64,000 nt of DNA from Linnemannia schmuckeri (GCA_029449235.1 JANATG010000007.1:1240001-1304000); one strand, 5' to 3'. Shown: positions 46,801-59,063, numbered from the stretch's first letter. A program made the numbers and translations. The notes: generated by a model not told the origin, from the sequence alone.

Positions 46801-49734
46801 GTGAAGGAGAAGGATATTACTCACCCATGAGCAGCGACTTCAGTCGTGCAATTTACCGCAACGAACTGACCATCTACTCTATCCCCGAGGGCGACATCTA
46901 CGGAAACCGGACTGCCAAAGACCGAAAACGCAAGCAGAAGCAACAGCACCGTAAGTCTGTCTCGGGGGCGTCCCTTCGTCGCCATGCTACCCGGGCCAGT
47001 GAGAAAGACAATTTTGACTACAGGGATGGCGAGGGTAACAATTTCCATCACCACCAGCATACCGCTTTGCCAGAGGGAGCGATCGAAGTAGAGGAGGATT
47101 CGGATAGCGATCCGGACGACGATGCGGAGAACCCTACGGCGTTGGTTGGAGAGGACAAGAGTATGGACGAGCTTGGATTCGCAGACTATGTCAAGTACTT
47201 TCGGGCGGGTTCTGGAATCCTGGTGACTCTACTGTTGATCGCGCTGTTCTTTGTTGCTCACGGTATTCGTATTGGATCGGATTATTGGTTGCGTCTATGG
47301 GTCCCCAACACGCTCAACACGACAGACCAGACTTATTTGGGTGTCTATGGTGCCTTCATTGCTGCCTTTGCCATTGCGGTACTTTTGAGAGGTCTCTGGT
47401 TTGCCCACGAGGCCACTCTGAAGTCTAAGGAACTCCACGATCGCGCCTTTAAGGTATGCGCAAAACATAAGTCTGTTAATGTTGGTATGTTTCGCGGAGA
47501 TCAAAAGTATAATGTACTGACTGCATCCTCTCTTCTTCTTCCTGGAAATAGTCGGTAATGCGAGCGCCAATGTCATTCTTTGAGACGACATCTCTTGGAC
47601 GCATTCTTTCTGCGTTCTCAAAGTGCATGTTCACCGTTGATGACACGCTTCCAGATGCCGCTCTCTTGTTCCTGCAGTACTTCCCTCTGGCTCTTGGAGC
47701 TTTCATGCTGATTGCCTGTGTGGTTCACTGGCAGAACGCTGTCACTGTTATTGTCCTCTTGTTCATCGCCCTCCTGATCATTTGGTACGGAAGTCCAGCA
47801 GACACCAAGCTCAAGCAACTGGAAGGTAACAAATCTCTACCCCTGGCAGTTGTAAATCGAATCGTCATATTAGCATATTCAAACGAACGCCACCAATGTA
47901 TTAATTTGGTCTTTCTATCAATTTTTTAGCTCTGAGCAAACCCCCAGTCTTCCAGCACATTACCACGACTCTCGAGGGTCTCTTCTCGATCCGAGCTTAC
48001 AATGTCCAAAAGAGATTCGATGGCATGAACATGGACGTCCTCGACAAGAACCACGAGAGTCTCTTTGCCATGATGACCAGTAAGTCTTGTTTCACCCAGC
48101 CGTTGTATTCAATAGACTTTTTCCCATTCACTAACACATTCGCGTCCTATTTGCATGATATAGCCAAGACATGGACCGCGTTCTACCTCGACATTATCTC
48201 ATCGTTTATGGTCTACAGTACCGCACTCTTCTTGGTCATCCACAGGAACTCCATCCACCAGGCCCCTTCAGTCGCTGGTCTGGCTCTCTCGAACGCTCTT
48301 CAGATGCTGGTCTTCCTCCAGTGGACTGTTCGCCAAATGGGTGATGTCCAGGCTCAGATCTCCACTGTCGGTCAGCTGGACTATTACGGTCACAAGATCG
48401 AGCCCGAGGCCCCCGCAGAGAACCCAGCCACGAAACCCGACGCCTCCTGGCCCCAGGAAGGTCGCATCGATTTCAACCACCTGGTTCTGAGCTACCGCAA
48501 GAATACCCCACCCGTCCTCAAGGATGTATCCTTCACCATCAATCCCAAGGAGAAGGTTGGAATCGTGGGACGAACAGGATCTGGCAAATCGACGCTGTTG
48601 GTCGGTCTGTTGCGTATTGTCGAGGCCTCTGGTGGTGCGATTTTGGTCGACGGTGTCGACATTTCCAAGATTGGACTCAGAGACCTCCGTACCAAAGTCG
48701 GTATTATTCCTCAAGAGCCCGTTTTGTTTGTGGGAACCATCCGAACCAATTTGGATCCCTTCGGGCAATATGAGGATAACGCGATCTGGAGAGCCCTGGA
48801 TGCGGTTCACTTGGGCGACAAGGTCAAGGAGATGCCAATGAAGTTGGACTCGCCCGTCATCGAGCACGGCAAGAATTTTTCCCTGGGTCAGCGACAGCTC
48901 ATCTGTATTGCTCGTTCACTTGTCATTGGGTCTAAGATCATTGTGTTAGATGAGGCGACGGCTTCAATTGATATGGTGACGGACCGATTGTTGCAGGAGA
49001 CGATCAAGGAAAGTTTTGCGGATTGTACTGTTTTGACGATTGCCCATCGATTGAATACGATCATCGAGTCGGACAAGGTCTTGGTCATGGATGGAGGAGT
49101 TGTTGCCGAGTTTGGAGAGCCCCATAAGCTATTGCAGGATCCTAATGGTATCTTTGCAGAGCTGGTGAGCCATGCTGGTGAGGCTGCGGCCAAGAAGTTG
49201 GCCATGATTGCGGAGGATGCCCACAAGGACCGCAATAATGGCCTGGATCTGGTTATAGAGGAGGTTGAAAATGAGGAGCTATCACCAGGAGCCGTAGTCC
49301 AAATCGAGCCATACTTCTTCCCACCATCCGTCCCTGTAGCGGCAGGAGTAGCATCATCAGCTGCCGCTGCCGAGACCCTATCGACGTTGCAAGTACCTGG
49401 TGGAAGGCCTACCGACCGCCCCGCAAAGGCCGAGACTGAGGGTCTTGCCAAAGCTAAGGCGCATTTGCGCCAACTGAGCTCGACCAGTGCATTTGACACG
49501 GGCATGATTTCTGAGCCAACGTCATCTAACACTGAAGTAGCGGAGGGCTCGACTTCACCAAAATCGCAGTCCAAGGGCGAGGCTGCAGTCGAAAAGCAGT
49601 TCCAAAGGTTGTTCCGGGACCCTGCGACGGGAGGAGATACGCCCGATGGTAGCCCCGAGCTGAAGTCCCAGACCCCAATGACGACGGCGGCGCCATTTAC
49701 GGAACCGACTGATGATATCAATATCCCACGATAA
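43813..49734 (+). CDS. ABCC-type (MRP/YOR1-like) full ABC exporter
   Basis: Eight exons: 43813-44171, 44318-44573, 44799-45429, 45527-46007, 46109-47453, 47552-47825, 47930-48079, 48164-49734. They give 1,688 residues with matching phases. The plan is TMD1-NBD1-TMD2-NBD2 without the extra N-terminal TMD0 of long MRPs, which points to the YOR1/short-MRP type. NBD1 (about residue 485) has GDVGSGKS, LSGGQKQR and VLMDDP, where Asp replaces the catalytic Glu as usual in ABCC NBD1. NBD2 (about 1300) has GRTGSGKS, FSLGQRQL and IIVLDEAT. A long acidic, Ser-rich linker joins NBD1 to TMD2, and a low-complexity tail ends the protein. Expected role: ATP-driven export of organic anions or drugs at the plasma or vacuolar membrane. 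Confidence 0.92.
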
Positions 49735-50234
49735 TATCTTTTGTCTCCATAATACACTCTTAATATTATTCTCGTTCCCGCTGTGGCGCCGTGTTACCGA
49801 GTAAATCAACAAACATCAAAAAAAGAGAGACAGGTGAGAGGGTGGGGACAAACAACCAGAGGGAGAGAGACATACACACAAGAACAAACAAATACCCTGA
49901 AGGTTCAGCGTTTATCTAGAAGAATTGTGAATCTTCGGTAAAGAAAAAACGGTGCTTGTTTGACCAATCGTGCGTGCGCATGCGGCGCATGGGCCTATGC
50001 TCACGCTACCTCGACTGGCCTTTTCTTGTTTCTTTGCTCGCCCATAAATTGTTTGCTCACGCCGTTTCTTTTTTGACTTTCTTTTTTCTTTGCCTTCACT
50101 TCCTTTTCACCCTTTTTATTTACAGCATACTCTCTCGCACCACCATTGCCCGTTACTTCAATCCCCCCTTTTTCTATCTCTTTCTTTTTCTTTCACGTTC
50201 ACGTTCACGTTCACAAACATAATATTCCTTCTCG
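49735..50234. other. intergenic, 500 bases
   Basis: Spacer between two plus-strand genes. It contains A-rich sequence after the ABCC stop, then a strongly C/T-rich leader and a small TTCACG repeat (about 50193-50216) just before the next start codon. Confidence 0.5.
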
Positions 50235-52307
50235 ATGGCAAGAGCTATCACCGAAAAGTACTCGGCCCCTCTGACGGTGGGCTCCTCACAACACCACCAC
50301 CATCCAAAACAACAACAGCCATACCTCTTCCAAGAGATCCTCCCAACAGAAATTTGGCGCTTCATCCTCGCGCACGTCCTAGCGCTCGACCTCTTCAGCC
50401 TCTACAACACCTCCCGCTACCTTCGATCCCTCTCCGCCCCTTACCTCGTTCAAGCCATTGCCTCCAAATCCCTCCGTCTATACTTCTATCAAGAATATGT
50501 CCGTCGTGTGGGTGTCAAGTTTGTGTTCGACTCGTTTGATCTTGAGAGGGATCGGGTTGTTTTTAGGCCGTTGGTGGCGGATAATCAATATCGGTTCCGG
50601 ACAGGGATTACGTTGCAGAGTCCGCAGTTGGAGGAGGTTGCGATAAAGTCGTCGATGATGCCTGGACAGGAGATTGATATGCGGAGAGTTCAGTGTGATC
50701 AGGGGCGGTATTATACCATCAAGCCTGCTACTGTGCATTCGCCAGCACCGGCACCATCAGCAGCAGGTGAAGCATCACAGGACGCCTCGCAACAGTCGCA
50801 GGCGGATGGCGTGGAACTGGTGGCGGACGAGGATATGGAGGTAAACGTGGACCTAGGAGCGGATGGACCAGGGACTCCAGAGGCAGCGGCTGTCGTGACA
50901 GAGACAGCGACAATAACAACAACAGCCGATACCGTGACAAACTCTATAATTACGACAGCAGCACCACAGTCGATACAAACAATATCGGCAACAAGGAAAC
51001 GAGTAGCGGACGAGAAGAGCTACCAGGGGACCAAGAACTTTCTGGACAAGTCATGCCCGGTCCCTGTGCGGAAGACGGGTATCCGCAAGATGGATGGAAC
51101 CCGATACTCGTTCTTGCAGACTTATCCATGGTCGTTAGAGTACCAGGTCGAAAGCGAGGTTATGGGACCTCTTGTTACTTTGGAGGGCGAGCGTCGATCG
51201 GGAAATGACGGCAACAGGAATGGGAAGGGCAAGGCTGTTGACTATGAGGACAGAAACCATATCGGCGACATCGGGAGCAGCAGTAGTCGAGTTGGGGGAA
51301 AGAGTCAATCGACGACCGACAGTCAACGCCAATTCCACCACCATCAGCGACCTCAGGATGAGATTGAGTGTACTCCTCATCCGTATGAGCGCATAGACAG
51401 TAATGGCAGCAGCAGCAGCGGTGGAAGCAGGAGTGACGGCAGGAACATTTCATCATGCGATAACACCCACTCGAACGTAACAACAACAGTAACAGCAGCA
51501 TCCCGTCGCCGGGCTAATTCTCCCGAGATGGCCGATAAAATTGCCGGTAAATCTGCTCAAGGCGTGAGCGCAAGGATGACACACCATCAAGGATCCGCAG
51601 GCAACAACAGCAATAGCAGCAGCAACAATGGACCACGTTTTCTCAGGACACTCCGGTTCGAATGCAGTATGAACTTCCTGGACCCCAAACGTGCGACCAG
51701 GAGTGTACTTGGACGGTGGTTGGAAGGCAAGATGTATCAGTGGAGTAAGGTCTTGGGTGGGAAGAAGACGTCGAGCGGCCAGTCGCGAACCATTCAGTGG
51801 CAGTCCACCCTCAAGCATTCTCAACCTCAACCTCAACCTCAACCTCGACAGCAACAGCAAAAGCTGCAGGAGAAACAGAAGGGTAAGCAGACGGACCACA
51901 AGCAGAAACAACCATCATCAACATCAGCATTGTATCGCAGGCTGCAACAACAGGAAAAGCAAATACGACAATCGGGCAACACCGAGTCTGGAGGATCCGG
52001 CGCCACCTCTCCTCCTGTTGTTACTCCTGTAGCTCCTCCAAGAAGACGCGGTCGTGTCATTCGCGCGATCGATATCCTTCTGGGTCCGACTGACAGCGAC
52101 GGGAGCAGCATCAGCCACGAGAGGGTGCGCCAACACAGCATAAACAGCCCCTTCCATACTCAACCTCCAAGCCTTAGTGGGTCAAATGCGAGTCTGAGTC
52201 TGAGCCTTTCTCACCAAGGCGATGCTTCGAATACTGGAGGACGCTGCATGATTCCCGCCATTGACCTAAACAAGATAGGGTCTTCTTCCACCTCTGCCAC
52301 CTTTTAA
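50235..52307 (+). CDS. F-box-like protein with long low-complexity tail
   Basis: Single exon, 690 residues. Residues 33-75 (LFQEILPTEIWRFILAHVLALDLFSLYNTSRYL, split here as ILPTEIW and LDLFSLYNTSRYLR) look like an F-box, the Skp1-binding helix bundle of SCF ubiquitin ligases. A partner repeat domain such as LRR or WD40 is not visible. From about residue 160 the protein is mostly Ser, Gln, Asn, Thr and Pro, with a PQ repeat near 51820-51850. Two more ordered blocks stand out, near 51040-51170 (FLDKSCPVPVRKTGIRKMDG) and 51630-51790 (FLRTLRFECSMNFLDP). Function is unknown beyond a possible adaptor role. Confidence 0.7.
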   Translation: MARAITEKYSAPLTVGSSQHHHHPKQQQPYLFQEILPTEIWRFILAHVLALDLFSLYNTSRYLRSLSAPYLVQAIASKSLRLYFYQEYVRRVGVKFVFDSFDLERDRVVFRPLVADNQYRFRTGITLQSPQLEEVAIKSSMMPGQEIDMRRVQCDQGRYYTIKPATVHSPAPAPSAAGEASQDASQQSQADGVELVADEDMEVNVDLGADGPGTPEAAAVVTETATITTTADTVTNSIITTAAPQSIQTISATRKRVADEKSYQGTKNFLDKSCPVPVRKTGIRKMDGTRYSFLQTYPWSLEYQVESEVMGPLVTLEGERRSGNDGNRNGKGKAVDYEDRNHIGDIGSSSSRVGGKSQSTTDSQRQFHHHQRPQDEIECTPHPYERIDSNGSSSSGGSRSDGRNISSCDNTHSNVTTTVTAASRRRANSPEMADKIAGKSAQGVSARMTHHQGSAGNNSNSSSNNGPRFLRTLRFECSMNFLDPKRATRSVLGRWLEGKMYQWSKVLGGKKTSSGQSRTIQWQSTLKHSQPQPQPQPRQQQQKLQEKQKGKQTDHKQKQPSSTSALYRRLQQQEKQIRQSGNTESGGSGATSPPVVTPVAPPRRRGRVIRAIDILLGPTDSDGSSISHERVRQHSINSPFHTQPPSLSGSNASLSLSLSHQGDASNTGGRCMIPAIDLNKIGSSSTSATF

Positions 52308-52920
52308 GCCTTTTACTCACTGGCCTAATAAAATATGGACATTGAAAAAAGAATGCAGCCTTGTCTGTTTGCTAGCTTGGTTACATACAACTAATGCATT
52401 CCTTGCTAGCTCACCTGCCTCCCTTTTTGCGTACAGTGAGAAACCTCTCTGTTACTTATTTTTTCTACAGACAGATTGATTGGACCTAGGCGGCAATGCC
52501 TCTTCCATCCCCATCAATTCGTTCCCATATCCTGTCTCCTACAAGAGCGTGTCAATGATGGTGATGCCAAGGTGCGTATGGCACAGTGCTTACAATTCTG
52601 ATGCTCTTTTTACTCTTGGCATCGACACGTGGCGATTACTTTAGTATCCAGCAAGCATATTCGTGAATCCCGGCCCTAGTTCTGAAAGCAGTGCTGTCAT
52701 GTCAGTGTCGAATGTCTATCCACCAATTGACGTTCAAGTCTCTTTACCTTGCACCATTTTTTTTTTTGTTCTTCTTCATCTTTACTCCCCCTTTCCTTCT
52801 TTTTATTCTTTTCCTCATCATCGCCTTTTCCCCTTCTCATTCCTCATCACCACACCCTCTGAACCCTCCATTGCTTCATATTCTTCACACCCTTCACACA
52901 ACTCGACTCGAAAAAGCCTC
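52308..52920. other. intergenic, 613 bases
   Basis: An AATAAA at 52326-52331, 18 bases after the F-box-like stop codon, is a plausible polyadenylation signal. The rest leads into a C/T-rich leader before the phospholipase. The reading frame is open upstream of the chosen ATG, from 52663. Confidence 0.5.
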
Positions 52921-55900
52921 ATGTTGTCAGTCTTTCAAAAGTCTAAACCCGACTCTGATCCCCTAGAAACTCCTCCTCCGCCACCGCAACTCTCCATGCC
53001 CGAATCAACCCCTGCTACTTCCCCTCCTCCAATTTCCTCGACCGACGTTGTCCTTGCCACTACCGCTGAAGAACATGTCCAGGAACATGAGGAAGACAAC
53101 ACCCCTGCCCCTCCTGAACCCGTACGTCCCCCTTCATTTCACAACGGCATTTTTTTTTTTTGCATCCCTTCGTTTTGTTCAAAGGACAGTGCGAGAATGG
53201 TACCATAGCAACTACCATCTTGCCATGACCAAAGGAAAGCACCACTCACGAATAATCGCCTCAAATGGCTCGATGTATAAATAGATTCGATGGTTCCATG
53301 CCGTTGACTCGCCGTTGGCAAAACCGAACGAACCCAAGAGGAACCCAAAGATCCCAGCACCCCCGAGGAAGCCCGCCACCACTTGGGTTCCCTTCAGTAT
53401 CCGTGACTCCAACGCACTCGAGCGTGCCTACGCACTGATCCAACCTATCCGTGAAGAAAAGACACAACAACAGCCTGACCAGGACGGCAAACGTATTTCG
53501 GAAGACCTCTCCCCACTCCCACAACAACAGCAACAACACAGCAGACAGGACCCGCCTTCAAGGCTTCAGGTCCCTGATATCAATGGACAATTCCAGACTT
53601 CGTCGATAGCAACAACGACGACAGGAGCAGGTGGAGAGTCGATTCTGGTGAATGAGGATTATCTATTTGAGGTCAACATTCACAAGATGGAGATCAAGCC
53701 TGTAAATGCCTCCTTTTTTGTTGGTTGTTACTCGATACGACGCGTTCCTGACAGAAAAAAAATGCCAGGATGAGACAAACCAATTGACTAGAAGAAATAG
53801 AAAACTGAATGCTGGTCTCTCCTTACGCAAATAGGTGTACTGGGTTGGGCCAACTTATGAAGTTAGGCGTGCAGTGTGGTTCTTGCAGTTGGATGGCAAG
53901 TTTGTCCCCTGTGAGGTCAACCTCTCTCAGCAGATTGAATACGGATACAGGTACAAAAAAGTCATGATCTGGTAGAGGAGAGTGAGAGGGCACATCGGAT
54001 GTTCATGGGTAGCGGGATGCATTGAAGCAGAAGAAACTGTCAACAAACCAACAAAAAATGTCGCACACCTGACTAACTGATGAGATATGTCTTTGCATGT
54101 GTTCTTGCATGTTCCACTGACAAATAGCAAGCATCGCCCTTGGATCGCACCTCCCCCACCTGCATTGGATGCTACTGGAAAGGAGATCATTGAGGAGAAA
54201 CCAGAGAAGAGCTGGGCGCTCTTGGGCAAATATATCTCTCAATATGTCGTCTTTACAGACGCGCACCATGCGTGGTTGCTGAGGTATATATTATATTTCG
54301 TGCTTATACAGGGACTACGTACCCTACTGTACAGATAAGCCTAATCCTAACTGGAGCACCTTTTTAATTGACTATTGTAGTGACGATATCACAAGCAAAG
54401 TCGCCAAGACTATCTTCACAAAGGTCACCTGGAACGCAAACCTGGGCGGAGCACGTCTTATTCGTGGTTGGGATGAGGTCGAAAAATTTGTCTCCAAGAA
54501 GGCATCAGAAGAGGCAGCACAGAAGAAGAAAGACGGAATGGAGATTAAGAAGAAGGACGGAACAGAGACCAAGAAGAAGGAGACGTCCGAAATTCAAAAA
54601 AAGAAGGAAGTCGCGGCTACTCTCAAACAAAAGACCAAGCGCCTGACGGAGGAGGAGAAGGACACCATCCAGGAGTCACATGAGATTGGCGATTACGAAG
54701 AAGAGAACGAGGAGCGAACCATTGACCACCTGGTCCTTGTCATTCATGGAGTCGGTCAGAAGTTAGGAGACAGGATGGAGGCCATCAACTTTATCCACGA
54801 CGTCAATGTCATGCGTAGGACCATTAAAGACACTGCTGCAACATTTACTCCACCAGCACCAGGAACTTCAACGCCCACGTCAGGAACGGAGAGTAATGGT
54901 CGCGACACTCCCACTAGGAGGAGAGGGTCAACTGCTTCCAAGAACCCCTACGCAGTCCCTTCAGGATCTGGTGTTCAAGTTTTGCCTGTGGAGTGGCGTC
55001 GCCAGATTGTTTTTGGAATGGCTAGCGACGATGACGAGGATTTGCAACGCGACTTGAGCACACCCGAGGCTGAGGAGGGCTGCCCGACCATGGACGACAT
55101 CATGCTGGACGGAGTTCCCACCATCCGCATGCTCGTCTCTGATGTTCTCATGGATGGTATGTATTTGTGACATCAAAGGCTCGGCTGGAGGTTTAGTAGA
55201 CGTATCGTTCAAAGCTTTTGTTCGCCCTTTTTCTGACGCGATTATTTGTTTACTTTGCATGAATTTAGTGCTACTATATATGACACCCAACTACAAGCGC
55301 AAGATGATGGAGGTTGTCACGACCGAGCTCAACAAGGTCTACCGAAAGTTCATTTTCCACAACCCAGACTTTATCCGAAGAGGAGGCAAGGTTTCGATTC
55401 TGGGACACTCGCTGGGCTCATTGCTTGCACTGGACATTCTCAACCACCAGCCTTTTAGCCCCAACCATTACCAGCCCATCCCATCATCGCCTGTCTTTGA
55501 AAAATTTATTTCGTTCGACCACGGGTCTCATAACCCGGTCTCGCTGGACTTTCCTGTCACCAACTTTTTCGCACTTGGAAGTCCCATTGGCTTGTTCCTT
55601 TTGCTCAAGGGTTGCAAATTAGGTGCGAGATTGTCAGATTCCACTACCACGGGTGAATCTACCGCGGTGCCTTGCTTTCGGCCCGCGGTCGAAAATCTTT
55701 ACAATGTTTTCCATCGTTCAGATCCTGTCGCGCATCGTGTCGAGGTAAGGCCCTTTTCAAGACTTTTATTTCTGCATGGTGGACTCAGGAATCATCATTC
55801 AGTCCGACTGATACTAACGCGCATATTTCTTGTTTTCTACAGCCCCTTATTTCGCGCTCATTTGGATCGACGAATCGACCTGCGTTGGTCCCTTACCACA

Positions 55901-56341
55901 AAGGAGGTTTGAAGGGTCTTCATATTGGTATTCAGGACTTTGGAAACGATCTTGCCAACCGCGCCAACACGATGATTGAGTCTGTGAAGCTTGGGATCAC
56001 TACATCGATGTTTACGCGTGCTCTTGGTTTCAAGACCAACCCCGTGAGCAATGCTGGTTTGATCCATAACAGCAAGCTGCAGGAGACTGGTGGCGGGTCA
56101 GCATCGACAAGCGACACGGAGATGGCTACTGTTGGCGATGGATCTGAACAGGCCGACAGCGCCACCAATGGAACTGCATCTCCGCGGTTGAACGCCGAAA
56201 CCAACAGCATCATCAGCAAGGCCAAGGTCAGGGCATTGAACAAAACTGGTCGCGTCGATTGGTGTCTGCAGGAAGGAGTCTTTGAGAACGCCTACATCTC
56301 TGCTCTTTCAGGTACGCAGGCCACACTTTTTTTTTCATGCG

Positions 56342-56374
<33 letters not shown>

Positions 56375-56518
56375 CTAGGTTGTTGGCTTTTGATAAGGAT
56401 ATTAACATTTCCGCCTTTTTTGCTCTTGCTTTACTCAATAGTGCACATGCAATACTGGTCTGATAGCGATGTTGCCGCATTCATCATCCGCCAAACCTAT
56501 GACATGGATACGAAATAA
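52921..56518 (+). CDS. DDHD-domain phospholipase (PA-PLA1 type)
   Basis: Exons 52921-53121, 53285-53701, 53835-53950, 54128-54283, 54381-55156, 55269-55744, 55843-56311, 56442-56518 give 895 residues with matching phases. The N-terminal half has the WFHAVDSP ... YWVGPTYEVRRAVWF module of the family. A Lys/Glu-rich insert (54520-54660) precedes HLVLVIHGVGQ. The lipase nucleophile is the Ser of GHSLGS (about residue 601). The DDHD domain includes RSDPVAHRVEPL and ends with HMQYWSDSDV. Known members hydrolyse phosphatidic acid or other glycerophospholipids at the Golgi, ER or mitochondria. The start is the first Met of a Pro-rich leader, and an upstream in-frame Met (52663) is less likely. The final intron contains a TA repeat. 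Confidence 0.88.
56343..56371 (+). repeat. TA dinucleotide repeat in an intron
   Basis: About fourteen TA units lie 30 bases after the donor of the last phospholipase intron. Reading through them would add a meaningless Ile/Tyr tail, which supports splicing here. Confidence 0.95.
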
Positions 56519-56637
56519 AAAGCCTTGAGGCTTTAGCTAAGCCGCTCTCGTGTGTTAAAAATTCGTTGCATTTCTTTTGTTTCTTTTGCATTTCACTCTC
56601 AACTACACTCTTTTCTCCATTCACACCCTCACTCTCC

Positions 56638-57943
56638 ATGGCGTCTGTTCCTAAACCCCCTTGCGTTGTGTGCAAGACGCCCTCAGTGACCCGCTGCTCT
56701 CGATGCAAGGTGGTTCATTACTGCTCAGAAGCCTGTCAGCGCAAGGATTGGCCCTCTCACAAGATCGCATGTACCCCTTCGACCATGCCTTCCTCCAGCG
56801 CAAAGGGAACGCCACTAACTTCTTCCACAAACAACAATAAGCATCCCACGCTCCCGAACCCCAGCAAAGTGTTGAACGTGACGGAATCAACACCCGCCAA
56901 CAAGAGCGGAAAGCCTCCATTGCAAAAGCCCGCCCCGCAAAAATCTTCCACGAGTCTCAAGTTTAAGTACATCCCGTCAATCGACAACGTGGACGAGAAT
57001 CTTGTGATTTTCTTCCACGGGTTAGGTGACAAGATCGAGCCTAATTTCACCAAGCTCGCCAGGAGTTTACAGTTGCCTCAGACGGCTGCTGTCTGTATCC
57101 AGGCGCCCACGCCTGTTCCTTATTTGGAGGAGGAAGGTTACCAGTGGTTCCCGTCATTCAACAACCTGACCGGTGATTGTACGTATTTATTTACTATGGC
57201 ATTTTTTCTATCAAGAGCCTGCAGCGCGATTCTTTACGATTGTCGGTTCTAGAAAAAATTGATCGTCTTTTGTTGTCGTTAAATTTTTTTATTAGTGTTG
57301 GGACCAGAGGCACCGGAGAGGTTTCTTCAGGTCAAAAACCTAGTCCGCCCGGAGCTAGTCAAGTTCCTGAAACACTGCGTCGACTATTGCGGTTTCAACC
57401 ATCGCCAAATCGTTCTATTCGGATTCTCACAGGGAGCCGAGATTGCACTGGACTTGGCGGCGTTTGGAGGAATGAGCCTGCGGGCGGTGATCAGTATTGC
57501 CGGGTATATGATGGAAGAGTCTGCGAATGCGACGGCGGCAGTGAGTCCGTTGACGACCAAGATTATGGTCGTCCAGGGGGATAAGGACGAGACGCGGACT
57601 GTGAAGGAGGCCAAGGAGCGAATTAAGCCTGTGCAGCGGATCTTTGGGAAAGCTAACGTTGAGCAGCGGATCGTTGCTGGTATGGGCCACGGTATGCCCC
57701 GGGACGAGGTAAGAAAGATGAGGAGTGACGAGGTTGGAAACAGGAGCAGTGAGAATGTGCATTTTTTTAGTATTTGTAAATGTTGCCTGTGAGTGTTTGA
57801 TTGTTAACTTTTCTTCTTCTTGATTATCTACTATTTATATTCAGCCGGGATGGAGGCCGTTGATGGAGTTTTTCGCCAACAATTTGGAGCATCGATCTGT
57901 GGCGCTGGAGAACATGTCGGATGTCTACGAGGTTCGAGGATAG
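56638..57943 (+). CDS. MYND zinc finger fused to acyl-protein-thioesterase-like hydrolase
   Basis: Exons 56638-57178, 57296-57708 and 57845-57943 give 350 residues. Residues 9-45 form a MYND finger with ligand order C-x2-C, C-x2-C, YC-x3-C, H-x3-C (CVVCKT, CSRCK, YCSEAC, HKIAC). After a 60-residue Pro/Ser linker comes an alpha/beta hydrolase of the phospholipase/carboxylesterase (APT) family: IFFHGLGD oxyanion strand, nucleophile Ser in GFSQGAE, Asp in VVQGDKDE and His in GMGHGMP. Relatives remove fatty acyl groups from proteins or lysophospholipids. MYND fingers usually bind proline-rich peptides, so targeted deacylation is inferred. The start lies only 120 bases after the phospholipase stop on the same strand. 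Confidence 0.85.
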
Positions 57944-58178
57944 CTTCCTCTTGCAGGAGAAGGGGAAATAATCGATCATCATTCGGGGACAATCGATGAA
58001 ATAGATAAAAAAAAAAACTATACAGAGTTTATTTCCGTGAACACGAAAGTATGTACAAATTGGAGTCGAGTTGACTGCAAAAAGGAGAGGAATCGTGCAA
58101 ATGTTGGATAAAAAATTAAACAGAAAAGAGGTTGGGAGATTCAAGGAGAAGAAAGTGGGAGTAAGGGAGAGAAAGGGC

Positions 58179-58478
58179 TTATTGATAGTTCTGATCATAG
58201 AGCTTTTCGGTTTCCTGACGAGCCTGCATCGTTGCCCGCTCACGATCCAAGAAATCCAGCCCTCCACTCTCAAACAACTTGTCGACCTCGGCGCCCGCCA
58301 TGGCTGCAAAGAGTTCCCTCGTCAACTTGTGTTTGTCCTCGGGACGGCTACGTTCAATGAACTTCATGACTTCGAAGGCGGCGGCACCGGCGATCGGTTC
58401 GTGGGACCATTGGGGGTGATATATTTGGCCCCTGTAGATCTGAACATGGGCGTCTTCGCGGTTGCCGATTCCGAACAT
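58179..58478 (-). CDS. cipC: CipC-like protein (DUF3759)
   Basis: Single exon, 99 residues, no signal peptide. HPQWSHEPIAGAAAFEVMKFIE, here seen as SHEPIAGAAAFE, followed by ELFAAMAGAEVDKLFE and DRERATMQARQ are the conserved blocks of the fungal CipC family, first noted in Aspergillus as concanamycin-induced. The molecular function is unknown. The genes are typically stress- or host-induced. It is convergent with the MYND hydrolase (235-base spacer) and divergent from the next gene. Confidence 0.82.
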   Translation of the reverse strand: MFGIGNREDAHVQIYRGQIYHPQWSHEPIAGAAAFEVMKFIERSRPEDKHKLTRELFAAMAGAEVDKLFESGGLDFLDRERATMQARQETEKLYDQNYQ

Positions 58479-59063
58479 TTTTTGTAAGTATTTTTGGTGT
58501 TGTTTTAATGGTGGTAGTGGGTAAGTATTGAGGTATTGAATGGAAGAAAGAAAGAGTAAAGAAAGAAAGTGGTTATGAAGGGATAGCTATCATGACTGTG
58601 GTGTCAAGGAGGGTGGTGACCGATCCTTTGGATGAGTTGTTTGCGATTGGGTTAAAAAAGACACAAAAGAAAAAAATTCCTCGTATAATAAAAATGTTCG
58701 TTTGGTCATGATAACATGTGAGCAGTGTCTAGTTGCATGATATATCTTGCAATGAACTTTCAGGTAAAAGTATAGAAGCGACAAAGTCCTCGAAGGCTGT
58801 TAGATCATCCTCTACATGGATACCTGAACAAACACGAACATTTCCTTTTGCATTGTGATTTCGCGATCTGCAGTCCAATAATCGATTTCATCACGTGTGC
58901 AATAAGATTGTTTGACTGGCCTTTGGCCTTGGGCAAAGTGCAGACGCAAGCCTCGAACACGCAAGACTGTGAAGAGACAAAAAAAGAGTGCGATTGAACG
59001 CTGTTTAAGTTTTCTTACACTATAACACATATTCAGCACAATCAACCAACAAACAGGCCAACC
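58479..59063. promoter_or_regulatory. divergent promoter region, 585 bases
   Basis: This region lies between the CipC-like gene and the possible proteasome chaperone gene. It contains a CACGTG at 58892-58897 and an AT-rich centre. No further site was recognised. Confidence 0.3.
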
